A model generated the notes under the pieces. The model was not told where the DNA came from. It saw only the letters and a list, made by a program, of their open reading frames with translations, and did not search any database. Source: Agriotes lineatus (Eukaryota > Arthropoda > Insecta > Coleoptera > Elateridae). From it: a stretch of 64,000 nucleotides of DNA. The first letter of the stretch is position 1. Each line of letters begins with the position of its first letter. The DNA lies in assembly GCA_940337035.1 (NCBI GenBank), contig CALNHX010001934.1:62001-126000 (forward strand), in the 5' to 3' direction. Below, piece by piece: positions 32,402 to 42,660 of the stretch. The translations under genes were made by a program, and so were the position numbers.

Positions 32402-33515
32402 GTAAGAATATGTCATTGTAAAATTTGAATTTTAAACCAATTGATTGTCTTGATATATTTGTATACTTGATTAATTAGCTAACAAGTTTTACATCCCATT
32501 CTACCAACAGCATTGGAAGGTCTGCACTGTTTACTCAACGATTAAAAAATATTTCGACTTGTTTATACCATTCGATAGTCATTTCGGCCATCTTTACAGC
32601 TCAATTAAAAATTTGGTTTGATTTTTACCAAATTAAAAATGTATTCATAATTTTTCATTTTCTTTTTGAACTATATAAAAACCTAATATGCCAAACTTGA
32701 AAAAATATTATATGACTTCTTCTTAGCATGTAGCTTATTAGTTGAGTGGTTATATTAAACAATTAGAACGTCTGAAATTCTGAAAATGATTTTTTTTATC
32801 ATGATATTTACACAGATTGAAACCAAAAAACGCTATTTGCAATTGGTTTTTCAGTTCATTTACTATGTGCTAACAGATTCAAACTTTTGAAACGGCACCA
32901 ACTTTAGCCGAGGTGTTGTTGGGGCATTTTAATGCCTCTCCTTTCACACTTACCCATTCAGGAACCTATACGATTTAGTTTGTACGTTATTGCAAGTGAA
33001 TAGAAATATTACAGGTACACTCCATGATTTTTTTGTAATGTTCCTCTGCAACTGTCTTAATGCACAAGAAATTGTGGTCGGTAGACGCGACTTTTTATAG
33101 AATTAATGTTTTTCAACCAGACTTCGTCGATATACGTATAGCAATGACATATATGATGATAAGTTATTTGATAAATATCGTGATACATATATCATGATAA
33201 TCATGATTTAGATTTTTTAAACATCTACTAGTACTATAAACTTAAAAAATCAATGGTATGATTTAATCTGATTATTTATTAACCAAAAAATGTGTAAAAA
33301 ACTTTACTCGGAACTTCCCTCACAAGTGGAAGTTTTGAAACTAACATTTTTGAAAATATTAAGAGAAACAACTTTGCTCGGCAGTGGAACTTTTGGCACT
33401 ACAAATTACGCAAATGTCCAAATTATGTACAAAAAAGGACAAATACAATAAGGTGGCTAAAAAAATACTGAAACAGTGAAAGGAAACTCTTAGTAATTCA
33501 CATTACATCAATTTT
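32402..33515. other. No recognisable feature
   Basis: AT-rich sequence. It would be the start of a long first intron if the mini-exon at 32393 is real. Confidence 0.4.
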
Positions 33516-33519
33516 CAAA

Positions 33520-33690
33520 TAAGAAAAACGCAGGCGGTGAAATTCGAAACGAGCTCCAAGGTGCGTGTTAGACCTAGTCATACGCTTCAACCACTGCGTT
33601 ATAAAGACGCTATAAAATTGTGTTCCATTTGCAATGTTCATCCTATATCCGTTATGTCTCATTCTGGTCAAGGGTAAAGCCCGAGTTACG
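33520..33690 (-). mobile_element. tRNA-like SINE copy
   Basis: On the minus strand 'ataacgcagtggttgaagcg' (A-box-like) is followed by 'ctcgtttcgaatttcaccgc' (B-box-like) and the 3' phrase 'ccgcctgcgtttttcttat'. The same 3' phrase ends the tRNA-like unit at 62905-63000. The reading frame over it is incidental. Confidence 0.5.
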
Positions 33691-35430
33691 TGCAAATTAT
33701 TACTCGTATCTATTCCTCACTTAAAGGAAAAATAGACCCTGTAGATATTGGACCGAAAGTATCTTCGGTTTCGAAGCAGGTAGACATATAATCCGCATGC
33801 AAAATATCGTTTTTCTTCAATGATTTTTGAGACGGACAGGCACAGAGACAAACAAACAAAAATATTGTGACTACCAAGTGTCAGTTATTCCACCACTTCG
33901 CTGACGCTCGGTCTGCAAACATTCATCTCGTGCTGGAATAACCTCCATTTCCACACTTAGTAGACAAATAACTATTTCGACATCAACCTTGAAACGTGAA
34001 GATCTGATCTGCATATCTCGGAGAGTGATTTTTGCACGATTACAATACTTCTTTCGTCTTTTAGACGAGGTGAGTAGAAAGGGTTTTTTCATTCTTTCAA
34101 TTGGTCTATTAATTTCAATGAAGAGAATTCGTTCATTTCTGCTTGAATATTATCGGGGAACTATTGAGGTACTGATTGAGGTATTATCGTGCAATTATAC
34201 TTAAGTCTCTAAAATTCCGAAAATTAAAAGTGCAATGTGTGTAAAATTTTACTTTTCCAATAATACTGGGAACTTGATTACATGTACGAAATATGTACAA
34301 AATATTTCATTGTCAGAAGAGCATGATTTTTAAATGACATTGTTGTTCCTCTGTTATAGGTGTTATATTTATCGAAAAATAAAAATACTATATATAGTTA
34401 CTTCAACTTGTAAGCTTCTTGTTAATTTATTGATATTTATATAAATATAATTATGTTTACGAACCCTGTTTTAAACACAAGTATACAGTAACTTATGATT
34501 CGATATATTTTATCTGTCCTTAAAAATAGTCAAGGCTAGGGAATATCAGGAAATCTATAGATAATAGTGTAAAAATAAATTTGTTAAAACAATCATGCTT
34601 CTTCTAGCACTATGTATCGTAGCTCCATCATGCTGACACCAGGCATCTTGCACGCGTACTTTTACTCTTGATAAATACACTTACTGCACAAAAGTGTTCT
34701 GGTATGGACCAAAACTAAGAAATCATTAGAATAAAATATCAAAATTTGGAGAGTATAAGATACAATTCTCATTCACATGTTTTATACAAATGTTCCCCCA
34801 ATTCATGGCAACTCAAACGTTTAGAAAATAGTCGATGTTAAAAATAGGAAACACTAAACAGCTGCATATTTCAAATTTGACTCTTAACAGTATGACAGTA
34901 TTTTTAATATAAGCTACGATCTAAGTACATTAGTAAATAAGGAATACGAACATGGTTAAAGAATATTTTTTAAATAAGAATTCAAATTTACTTATAAATT
35001 GTCATTTGTTTAGCATGAGTAAAATATTTAAAAAATATATTGAATGCACTAATTGATTCTTTTATTTTTAAATTTTATTTTGCAAACTCTGTCGTAACCA
35101 CTGGTTTCAGTATATTTTTATTCGAACGGTAATATTTATTTTTGGATTTACTACTACTACTAGTTGCAGTTAAAAATCACTCAGAATGAACTGCAGATTG
35201 TGAATTTAGATGTTCATTGTTTATGGTTTGCTTAATTTGTTTTTTGTTTGTAAAGGCCTTTAGAAAAAAAAATATATTTTTTAAATATGAATAAGTTATT
35301 ACGAGATACAAACAAGCCTCACTTGCCCATGAACGACAGTTCTGTGATTCTATATAAAAGAGCAGTCTAAAAGTTAAATCCTGCAAACATGCACCTGCAA
35401 CGTTAAACAGGAGTTTTTAGTGACAAGCTC
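33691..35430. other. No recognisable feature
   Basis: AT-rich sequence without shared repeats or recognisable frames. Frames at 33871-34204 overlap on both strands and show no domain. Confidence 0.45.
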
Positions 35431-36110
35431 CTTATAAAACTAAGTCGGAGAGTCTTGGCTCTCTGTTTTTAACATACGACAAACTAGCGCTGACATATTT
35501 TAAAATCTGGACGCCTTCCAATCGAGTTGTCTTAAAACGAACCCTAAACCAAAACAAGAATGAACCGTCAAAATTGGGCGCCACAGCGATACGAGTAAAA
35601 CCTGCAGGAGCCAGGGGAATCCAGAGCCACCACCGAGCAAAACACATCGAACTGCACCAAAAATCCGGGAAGATCGCGTACCTGTCCTTGAGGCATCGTG
35701 ACCGCGTGCGAAGTGAAGCCGGCGAAATGAAGCCGGAGAACGAACCCGCACGCGCCGCTCCTCGTGAGCTACTGGACGGCGATTTCTCGCTGCGTGGAGT
35801 CGGTGACGGTCTTGGGCGCGGCGTCGCCGAGTTCTCGAGCACCGCGCGGTGTCCCGTGGAGGCGTTGGGGCCACTTTCGACGGGACGTCGCTTTATCGCG
35901 GCTTTCTGCTGGAGGCGGCGCGGCGTCTTCCAAGTGCGGATGCGTAACGGTACACCTGGATCTCGTAGGAGAATAGCGTAAACTGCACGTTATTACCGAA
36001 ACTGTCAAGTGTGCGTAATTCACGATAACAGTCGAATTTGTGTTGGCCAGTGGCGGTACATGCACGCCAGGTCTCAAAAATTAAAAATTGTCTTGTTTTT
36101 AGGTTCGTTA
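35431..36110. other. CpG-rich island
   Basis: A sharp rise in GC and CpG content, strongest at 35690-35960, in an otherwise AT-rich window. Frames are open on both strands because stop codons are rare in GC-rich DNA, so open frames alone prove little here. It may be a promoter CpG island or an exon. It ends about 75 bases before a 5S-derived SINE. Confidence 0.6.
35682..35982 (-). CDS. Candidate internal exon inside the CpG-rich island, product unknown
   Basis: On the minus strand an acceptor-like gtgcag|tt at 35984-35983 and a donor-like aaggacag|gtacgc at 35682/35681 bound 301 bases with one frame open throughout (99 whole codons). The product is basic, then Ser/Pro-rich: PRPRPSPTPRSEKSPSSSS is followed by a GSFSGFISPASLRTRSR region. 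Third positions are GC-rich. No domain is recognised; it looks like a disordered regulatory segment. A second frame over the same acceptor (NNVQFTLFSYEIQVYRY) is also protein-like but stops early. The opposite strand is also partly open, so this is uncertain. Confidence 0.35.
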
Positions 36111-36185
36111 TCTGTGACGATAAGGTCCCCTATCCTTGTAGGTTGGTACGACAACAACAAAATAACAAGCCCGTTATGAATATAA

Positions 36186-36456
36186 GGTCCCGGGTGGTGT
36201 ATCTTGAACAAGCGACCACGTATGATCAGTAAAGTTAAGCAACGCTCTTTCTGGTCAGAACTTGGATGGGAGTTCCACGGCTGCTACTCTCGGCGCCTCG
36301 TGGTACGGCTGCCACGGAAATAGTTGGTCCCGGATGTCATAATAACATCATGACAGTCGTTAGTGGTGTCGGAAGTCCCCATAAAATGTACAGCTACGCC
36401 TATAATTGGCCTAACGGCTGTTGGCTGAGTACGAAAATAAATAAATAAATAAATAA
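36186..36456 (+). mobile_element. 5S-rRNA-derived SINE, copy B
   Basis: It starts ggtcccgggtggtgtatctt. The 5S-like head at about 36224-36280 (gatcagtaaagttaagcaac, then agaacttggatgggagttcc) matches the internal promoter region of 5S rRNA. The body runs through 'ctcggcgcctcgtggtacgg' and 'ataattggcctaacggctgt'. It ends in an (AAAT)n tail. Confidence 0.88.
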
Positions 36457-38089
36457 CGGTCTTATGACTATTATTGAACACTATTTTGTATTTAGTTACT
36501 ATAGAAATAACAATCACCCACTTTATTTACGCAAACAATATTATTGTCATATACAACGGTATTTGTATTTGTTGATAGCGCAAAAAATGTTATACAAGAC
36601 TCGATCGTGTAATGCAGCATACTGTATGAATGATGAATTTAATTTAATAATAATATCCAGATTTCCAGTGGGTATCATGTGATATAACAGTTGTATGTTT
36701 TAACTGGTGGGCAACCAGAGTGGTTGTTTAAATGAAGTAGACAAATTAATTTGAATTTATAATCGGCGATAAATAATCATGTTAAGGGTTAAATTCCCAT
36801 TAATTGTGAAGAATAATAATTGCAATATTTTATACGTAATAGCAATATAGTATTCATTACGATCCAATTTGACTGTGGGTCACAAGTATTATTCAAACGA
36901 GAATTCAAGATTGTTTGAAGCCATTTAAAGTGGTATTTTATTTCGAAACCAGTAAAAAAGTGCAAGTGAGTGTTTGTGGTATGCTGATGAACTGTCTATC
37001 CACATAATAAGAGGATCAAAGAGCTGCAACGAGTTTTTATTTGGTCGTGAACAACCAAGGAGGTGTTTGCTGATTAGCATCCAATAGGAGCTGGGATAAC
37101 ACTGAGGTACAAGAGATACTATCAGAAGGTTAGTGTCCATTTTTTCAGTAACATTAAGAAGTATATAGCAATTTTGATGCGGCAAATCAATTAAATAATT
37201 GTAATTGTAATTATATATTTAGAAATTAATTTAGAATACTTAATTTGTAAATTTTAATAGTGATTCGAGTACTCCACGGTTTTCGGTCATTATAATTTGA
37301 AATTTATATTTTTGGATTAGGTTATTTTTAGAATCATCGTTTAAATCAAGTTTGGATTTTTTAAACATTTGATTAAAATATTTTGACATCTATTTAATCT
37401 TTGTAATGTCAGACCAAACTTTGAAGCCATACTAACGAAGTCAAATAATTATTATATTTTAAAGTAATTAAGTTTTCAACAACAATAAAAAGTTATTAGT
37501 TGATACATTTACTCATCTAGCTGGGAACAAGGATTTTCATTGCTTATTAAACTGACTAGCCGAGGTATTAAAATACTAGAATTACATGACGTAATGCAAA
37601 GTGTCAAATTGAGTTATGAGATACGTCAATTTCGATTTATTTCTTTAATAAGTAAGGTAAGTACTTAACTAGCTATATCTGATACTGTTTCTTGTACAAA
37701 ATAAAAGGGTATATTTACTATTTAACTTAATATTATTTGTAATTACACCGCGAGAGAGTGGTATATTACAATCGTTAAGTGCCTTACTGGAATAGTTCCC
37801 AAAAATAGCAAATCTCGGTCCTTGGGGCCATATTCCTCTATTTTTCGGCCTGTTCTAAGGTACTTACCGATTTTATAACGTAATATACTATACTGAAACA
37901 ACATATTCAGCCATAAAATGAATAAAACTAAGTTGAATGGAACAAAAATAAACAACTGAAAAAATAGTACGAATCGAAGCTGGCTGCGATGCCATACGTG
38001 CGCTGGGTCGCTGTGTTGAAGAACGAAATAAATTAACCGAACCACGGCTAGTTTATATAGAAGTTATTTATTTACAAACATCGACATGG
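36457..38089. other. No recognisable gene
   Basis: AT-rich sequence. Frames at 36925-37185 (-) and 37743-38045 (-) carry no recognisable domain. The latter is hydrophobic but without start context or homology that could be named. Confidence 0.4.
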
Positions 38090-38245
38090 CATATTTTGCT
38101 TTTACGCAAGCTGAATGCGTACGCAATTTCCCGGGAGATACGAGTAGAGTAGTCCCGTTTTCCTCCTTTAAAGAGGGCCCTACAATTTAGATAGCCGATA
38201 ATAGTCCAGGTCAGCTCATGTCATTAAGGAATTAACTGTCACGCC
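38090..38245. promoter_or_regulatory. GC-richer patch, weak candidate regulatory element
   Basis: Non-repetitive balanced sequence ('gctgaatgcgtacgcaattt', 'gtccaggtcagctcatgtca') between AT-rich blocks, without a frame. This is a call from texture only. Confidence 0.2.
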
Positions 38246-38313
38246 TGCTCTTAAATAGATACCCAATACAAATTCTAAAAATTATTGTAGAATTGAAGTT
38301 GATTCATCAAGCT

Positions 38314-38330
38314 CCCCCCCCCCCCCCCCC
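38314..38330. repeat. Homopolymer of 17 C
   Basis: An uninterrupted C run followed by ggg. Such a tract can form i-motif or triplex structures and is also prone to length error in sequencing. Confidence 0.95.
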
Positions 38331-38509
38331 GGGCTCCTTCTATAATCCACCAGAATTATATCTTCAGTTTAATTAACGTTTGCTATCTGGTTAGATAAAT
38401 AGGTACAATTCAAAATTAGTGCATTAAAATTTATCACTAGTGAGTAAGGAAAGGAGCTTCCAATGTTGGATAGATTTAAATACCCTTCAAAGAACTATCT
38501 GGTGGTCTT

Positions 38510-38760
38510 AAACGTTGGGTGTGTTCAATAAGTGTGAAAATAAAAAAGATCCGGTCCATTTGAACACAAATACCTTTGACGCTATGGGCAACCATAATCA
38601 CCTACCACTTGGAAGAAAAATTCTTAATAAGAATGAATTAAGTAACTTCTTGAAAAGAAAAGCAACAGAAGAGCTATGTGAGACGCCTATAAGCAGAGGC
38701 GTCTCTAACATACCTACCGCCAGGGTGCAAAGTATCATATACCGCCCCCTCTGGGTTGTG
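38510..38760 (+). pseudogene. Relic of a FLYWCH-type zinc-finger coding sequence
   Basis: Around 38508-38525 one frame gives KRWVCS, like the W-x-C core. After a one-base shift another frame gives KCENKKDPVHLNTNTFDAMG followed by NHNHLPL, the HNH end, then LSNFLKRKATEELCETP, which matches the tail that usually follows FLYWCH fingers. The frame closes at 38766. FLYWCH fingers occur in insect chromatin proteins and in Mutator-like transposons. The frameshift and lack of other exons argue for a relic. A hairpin (38680-38705) lies inside. Confidence 0.4.
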
Positions 38761-38964
38761 GGTTAGGTGGTTACGGGAGGTAAGTGACTTCAGTTGAGTG
38801 AAGCTAAATAGGGAAGCATTCTTAATATAAACGAATCACGTTTATTTATTATTAATCCGCTAATTTGATAACATCAAAACATCAATCAAATGTTGAAAGT
38901 AATATTTGCTACTTTTCAACAGCCAAAATTGGTTTTCTTCTCGCAAATTCGTTAACAGTATCGT

Positions 38965-39190
38965 TCTTACATATAAAAGCGCGTTGTGCTTGTTTAGGTG
39001 CCTGTGTGTCTGCGTGTGTCACGTTTCTATCAGGCGCAGTTCGACCGCCATCAGTCCTGTCGTCACCGTGTCGTTCATAATGCAACGTCAGGCAACGGAA
39101 TTTAGCCGAGCCCGTAAAGAGTACAAAAATAGTGGAATGAGAGCAAACAGAGCAAATCAAAGAAATCAAACTTCTTACAAAAGGTTGAAT
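38965..39190 (+). mobile_element. SINE-like repeat with internal tRNA-like start, copy 1
   Basis: 'acatataaaagcgcgttgtg', 'tctgcgtgtgtcac', 'tcctgtcgtcaccgtg' and 'tttagccgagcccgtaaag' match, in order, the reverse complement of 62905-63150. The last phrase is the A-box region of the tRNA-like part there. The tRNA-like part is degraded after the A-box here. Confidence 0.55.
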
Positions 39191-39639
39191 GAAGTTTGTC
39201 TATTGGCACGTTGATAAGCGATGTAAAATCGTTATTACAAAAGAGAAAAGGGACGAATTCACTCAATTTAGATTTTCTCTGCTCTGTTCTTGTACATTTT
39301 AAAGAAAGCAAAATTTAAAACTGACATTATTTTCTAAAATTTGATTAAGTGAAGTGTCCATTCGAACAGCCTTGTGGGACCGGAAAAATTAAAAACACCA
39401 CAACAGATAAATTATTATTCAGATAATTTCTGGATAGGTTAAGCATCTTCATTTGGCATTAGCCTCTGCAACTAAAGATATGTAATAGAAATACAAACTA
39501 TGTTTCAAGATTTCCTTAAAATTAGGAAAACGTAAAATAAGGCCGTATAAAAGACATTTAGAGATTCCTCATTTTCAGTAAATATATAAAAGTTGTCTTT
39601 TTATTAAATAAAATAATAACATGCTTCAAATACTTCTAT

Positions 39640-39800
39640 ATATAAGCGCGTGTTGTGCCTGTGTGTCTGAGTATCTGCATGTGTCGTCGTCAACGATGGG
39701 GTGAAGTTATTCCGCCATTAGCCTTGTCGTCACAGTGTCCTTTTTATAATGCAAAGATAAGCAACTACGTCTGGCAGCGCAATTTAACCTAGCCATATTA
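39640..39800 (+). mobile_element. SINE-like repeat, copy 2
   Basis: 'tataagcgcgtgttgtgcct', 'gtgtgtctgagtatctgcat', 'cattagccttgtcgtcacag' and 'tttataatgcaa' follow the same order as 38965-39190, so this is a second copy from the same source 450 bp away. Confidence 0.55.
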
Positions 39801-40220
39801 GTGATGAAATTCATCCAATTCCTGTCGCTTTTTATTTATTTCGTGCACGTTACATGTTCTCTCAGTGGCACACTACTGTATGCACCAATATTTTAGTAAA
39901 GAACTATCACATAAGTTACAATAATTATTAAGATGTCTGCAACACACTGTTACTTCCTGCATCGAGTGGAAACGTATTTCCTATGAATATATGAAGCTTT
40001 GCTCAACTCTCTGCTATATCATACCTCTGCTTTACTCTGCTGCACTCTGTTTTTACACTAAAACAACTGACTAACAATCGAATTCCGCCTGGCGGCGGAG
40101 ATTCAAATGCCACAAACTGCGACATTTTGTTTCGTTGTGGATTAAGGTAATTCCCATTACTACGTGTTTCCTCTTACTGTTTCAGTATTACTGCATTAAG
40201 ATATTGTTACCTATTGTGTA
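39801..40220. other. No recognisable feature
   Basis: Unique-looking sequence between repeats. Confidence 0.4.
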
Positions 40221-40222
40221 TA

Positions 40223-40682
40223 CAGGGTGTTTCAAAACAAATGCGAAAAACTTAAGGGGCTGATTCCTTGTTCGAAATAAAGGATAGTTTATTATATAAA
40301 CATTGGGTCAAAAGTCAACCATTAGGGAGATATTGCACTGCAAATATGGCTGAATAATTAAATGATCAGATAATAAATTTTTGATTCAATTAGTCGTATT
40401 TTGTATTCAAACTAAGTGAGCAATGTCAAATAAAACAACAATAAGAAACGTCTTAAAAAGTGATAACAGCCAACTAGATTATTTTTCTAAAATAAATTTC
40501 TTTTTCTCGACATGCAATGCTTTACGTTTTATTTTTTTTATTTGGAAACGGTACGTTTTATTGCAAGAGACAAAAAAGTTTCTAAATAAACCAGGCTATC
40601 AATTGATATTTTTTCATGTCATTGCATAAGTTTTTCTTAAATTTTGTTAAGAAGTTTTTCGCATTTGTTTTGAAACACCCTG
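40223..40682. mobile_element. 460-bp MITE, CAGGGTGT ends, TA target site
   Basis: It starts CAGGGTGTTTCAAAACAAAT and ends with the reverse complement (atttgttttgaaacaccctg). TA flanks lie at 40221-40222 and 40683-40684. The subterminal 'cttaaggggctgattcc' is shared with the elements at 1645 and 41936. The 68-codon frame inside is incidental. Confidence 0.82.
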
Positions 40683-40889
40683 TATAATTTTGAACTCTCT
40701 TCAACCGTTATTCGACCTAGCAGTTTCTACTGTAAGTTTTTTATTTACAAATCAATTTTAAAAATGCAACAATGATTTTAATCAGTAAAGGCCACCTTGT
40801 GTCATATTTGATCTGAAATATTTTTTTATAATTTTCAACTGGGCAAATGATCTTTCACCCTCAGCAACAGAGAGAGTTAACGTTAAGTT

Positions 40890-41420
40890 AATGCAGAAGT
40901 ATTCGTTCGTCTTTCAATCTTTTAGGGATATTTCGAGCAACGCTCTTTCCATGGATCTCTGACCTTTTGCTAGTTATTCTAAATTATTTTTTGTGAATGT
41001 CCACGTTTTGACACTGTAGGTTAGAACTGGCAAAATACACATGTCCAATTGTTTACTTCTTTGATTTTGTGGTATCAACTTGTTCTTTAGTGCGTGGCTC
41101 AATTTTCCGAATGCCGCCAATCCTATCATAATTTAACCCATCTCTAGACTTCCATCGTCTGGTTTTCTTTAGTAACCCGTACTTCTTGTTGTGGGTATGT
41201 GTAGCTACTCTTGTGTTATTACATCATCTCATACTCTTATTACTTTTTCAACTTCTGCGTTATAGATAACTTTTGTTTTCTCTCTGTTCATTTTTAATAC
41301 GATCTTTTCTGTTATATCACTGTCTGCTAATCCTCAAAATTATCTGATATCACCAGTATATTATCTGTATATTTATTTATTCGTTATCCATTCACAAGTT
41401 TTTGAAGATATTGAAGAAAA
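40890..41420 (-). pseudogene. Decayed LINE reverse-transcriptase, C-terminal half
   Basis: On the minus strand the frames give, in order: DNILVISDNFED (decayed YADD region, about 41370-41335), MNREKTKVIYNAEVEKVI (about 41295-41245), FGKLSHALKNKLIPQNQRSK then LDMCILPVLTYSVKTWTFT (about 41115-41000), and GQRSMERALLEISLKD (about 40965-40918). This order and wording are typical of the non-LTR retrotransposons found in many insect genomes, in which 'PVLTYGAETW' follows the RT. Stops and frameshifts are many; the element is dead and truncated. Confidence 0.7.
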
Positions 41421-41844
41421 ACAGTTTCGGGGAAATCACACTCATTTCTTTATAGAGATAGGATTACTAACTGAATACAGCCGAATGCTGGAGGCCATAT
41501 TTTTGCAGATGTTGCACAGTAGTTAAGTTTAGCATACCTGTGGACAACTCAACAATTTTGAAGTGCCCTTTCATCTCGGCCCACAGCTCTATACTAACGA
41601 AGAGAAATGCTAAATATAACGGGATATTATATTCGTTGGTATTTTCTAATTTTTAGGCTAATCTCATTTTAAATATACATGTATAGATAGTAATCTACAG
41701 TTCCAAGCTACAGGTTGTTTTACATCTCTTCCGGAAGATGGCATTCTGTATAGGATTTTATTCGACTTCCTATATATTAAAAATATTATATACAAACCCT
41801 AGCTTTATCAGCAATATTTTTTAATTTTGAAATAACTCATCGAG

Positions 41845-41935
41845 ACGTGAGCTCGAACTGCGACTCTTGGATTAGTGGTCAGGATGTTGTACTGAGCCAC
41901 TTCACTGAGCCATCGAGCCCGGCGATTAAGTATAC
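41845..41935 (-). mobile_element. tRNA-like SINE head
   Basis: Minus-strand 'cgatggctcagtgaagtggc' (A-box) and 'gcagttcgagctcacgtctc' (B-box) are spaced as in a tRNA gene. The stems are degraded, so this is a SINE head or tRNA relic. The long minus frame across it (41808-42239) is therefore not a gene. Confidence 0.5.
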
Positions 41936-42025
41936 AGGCTGATTCAGAAAGAATACGAAAAACGTTAAGGGGCGATTTCTTGTCGAAAATTAGAGAGGAG
42001 GGGGGGCTTAATGTCAAACAAACTA
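41936..42025. mobile_element. One-ended relic of a CAGGGTGT-type MITE
   Basis: 'tacaggctgattcagaaaga', then 'atacgaaaaacgttaagggg' and 'cgatttcttgtcgaaa' match the left end of the MITE at 40223. The right end is missing. Confidence 0.55.
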
Positions 42026-42229
42026 CCATGCTATCTTGGTTAGAAACCAAAATCAGACAGTGCATTTTGGAATTACCTGTATGATACTGTGCTACATACT
42101 GTTTGAGGTTTTCACAGTTACTCGAATTATTCTTGTTAACATAGAATTTCGGCTTAGACCGCGTAGTATTTGTGGATAAATACCCAGCATTCTCTGGCTT
42201 AATGTGCCTTGCACCTTGTGAACTCGAGC

Positions 42230-42660
42230 AAGAATCCACGCTGGCGTATATCGTATTCCTTGTTCTTGCGGCTCCAGTTACATTGGACAGACTGGACGTT
42301 CCGTTGATCTAAGAACATAAAGGCGATTGCAAACACAAACACATCACACAGCCGTAGCTGAGCATACTTTTACAAATGGGCACACATAGAATTTGAGCAC
42401 GCCAGAGTACTTGCCAGAATATCTCACTACTTCCCGCGAGTGATTCGTGAAGCCATAGAAATAGAAAAACGTCCAAATAATATAAACAGGGAAGATGGTT
42501 TTAAGCTTAGTCAAACGTGAAGCCCTGTGATACACGATCTAAAGCATTGGAATCACTGTGCGTTATACGGCCACGCACCCCGGATTACGCTGCACTTGAA
42601 CGACCAATCAGCGTTATGTCACTCCGCGCGCCTAACACAGAGGACTGTTCTACAGGAAGT
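42230..42660 (+). pseudogene. Penelope-like element relic: GIY-YIG endonuclease
   Basis: 42243-42315 reads GVYRIPCSCGSSYIGQTGRS. GVY, the CxC-type pair and YIG sit at the spacing of the GIY-YIG nuclease that ends Penelope-like reverse transcriptases. A stop follows. After frameshifts, about 42370-42500 reads HRIEFEHARVLARISHYFPR and REAIEIEKRPNNINREDGFK, the conserved tail of these proteins with its catalytic-region Glu. The RT part upstream is missing. The GIY-YIG nuclease nicks target DNA during insertion. This copy is dead. Confidence 0.8.

Noticed and set aside
35574..35981. 135-codon plus-strand frame in the CpG-rich island
   Set aside because: GC-rich DNA leaves frames open on both strands. 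The minus-strand frame is bounded by better splice-like sites, so the plus frame is not called.
41808..42239. 143-codon minus-strand frame
   Set aside because: It runs over a tRNA-like SINE head and a MITE relic, has no domain, and ends where the Penelope relic begins on the other strand.
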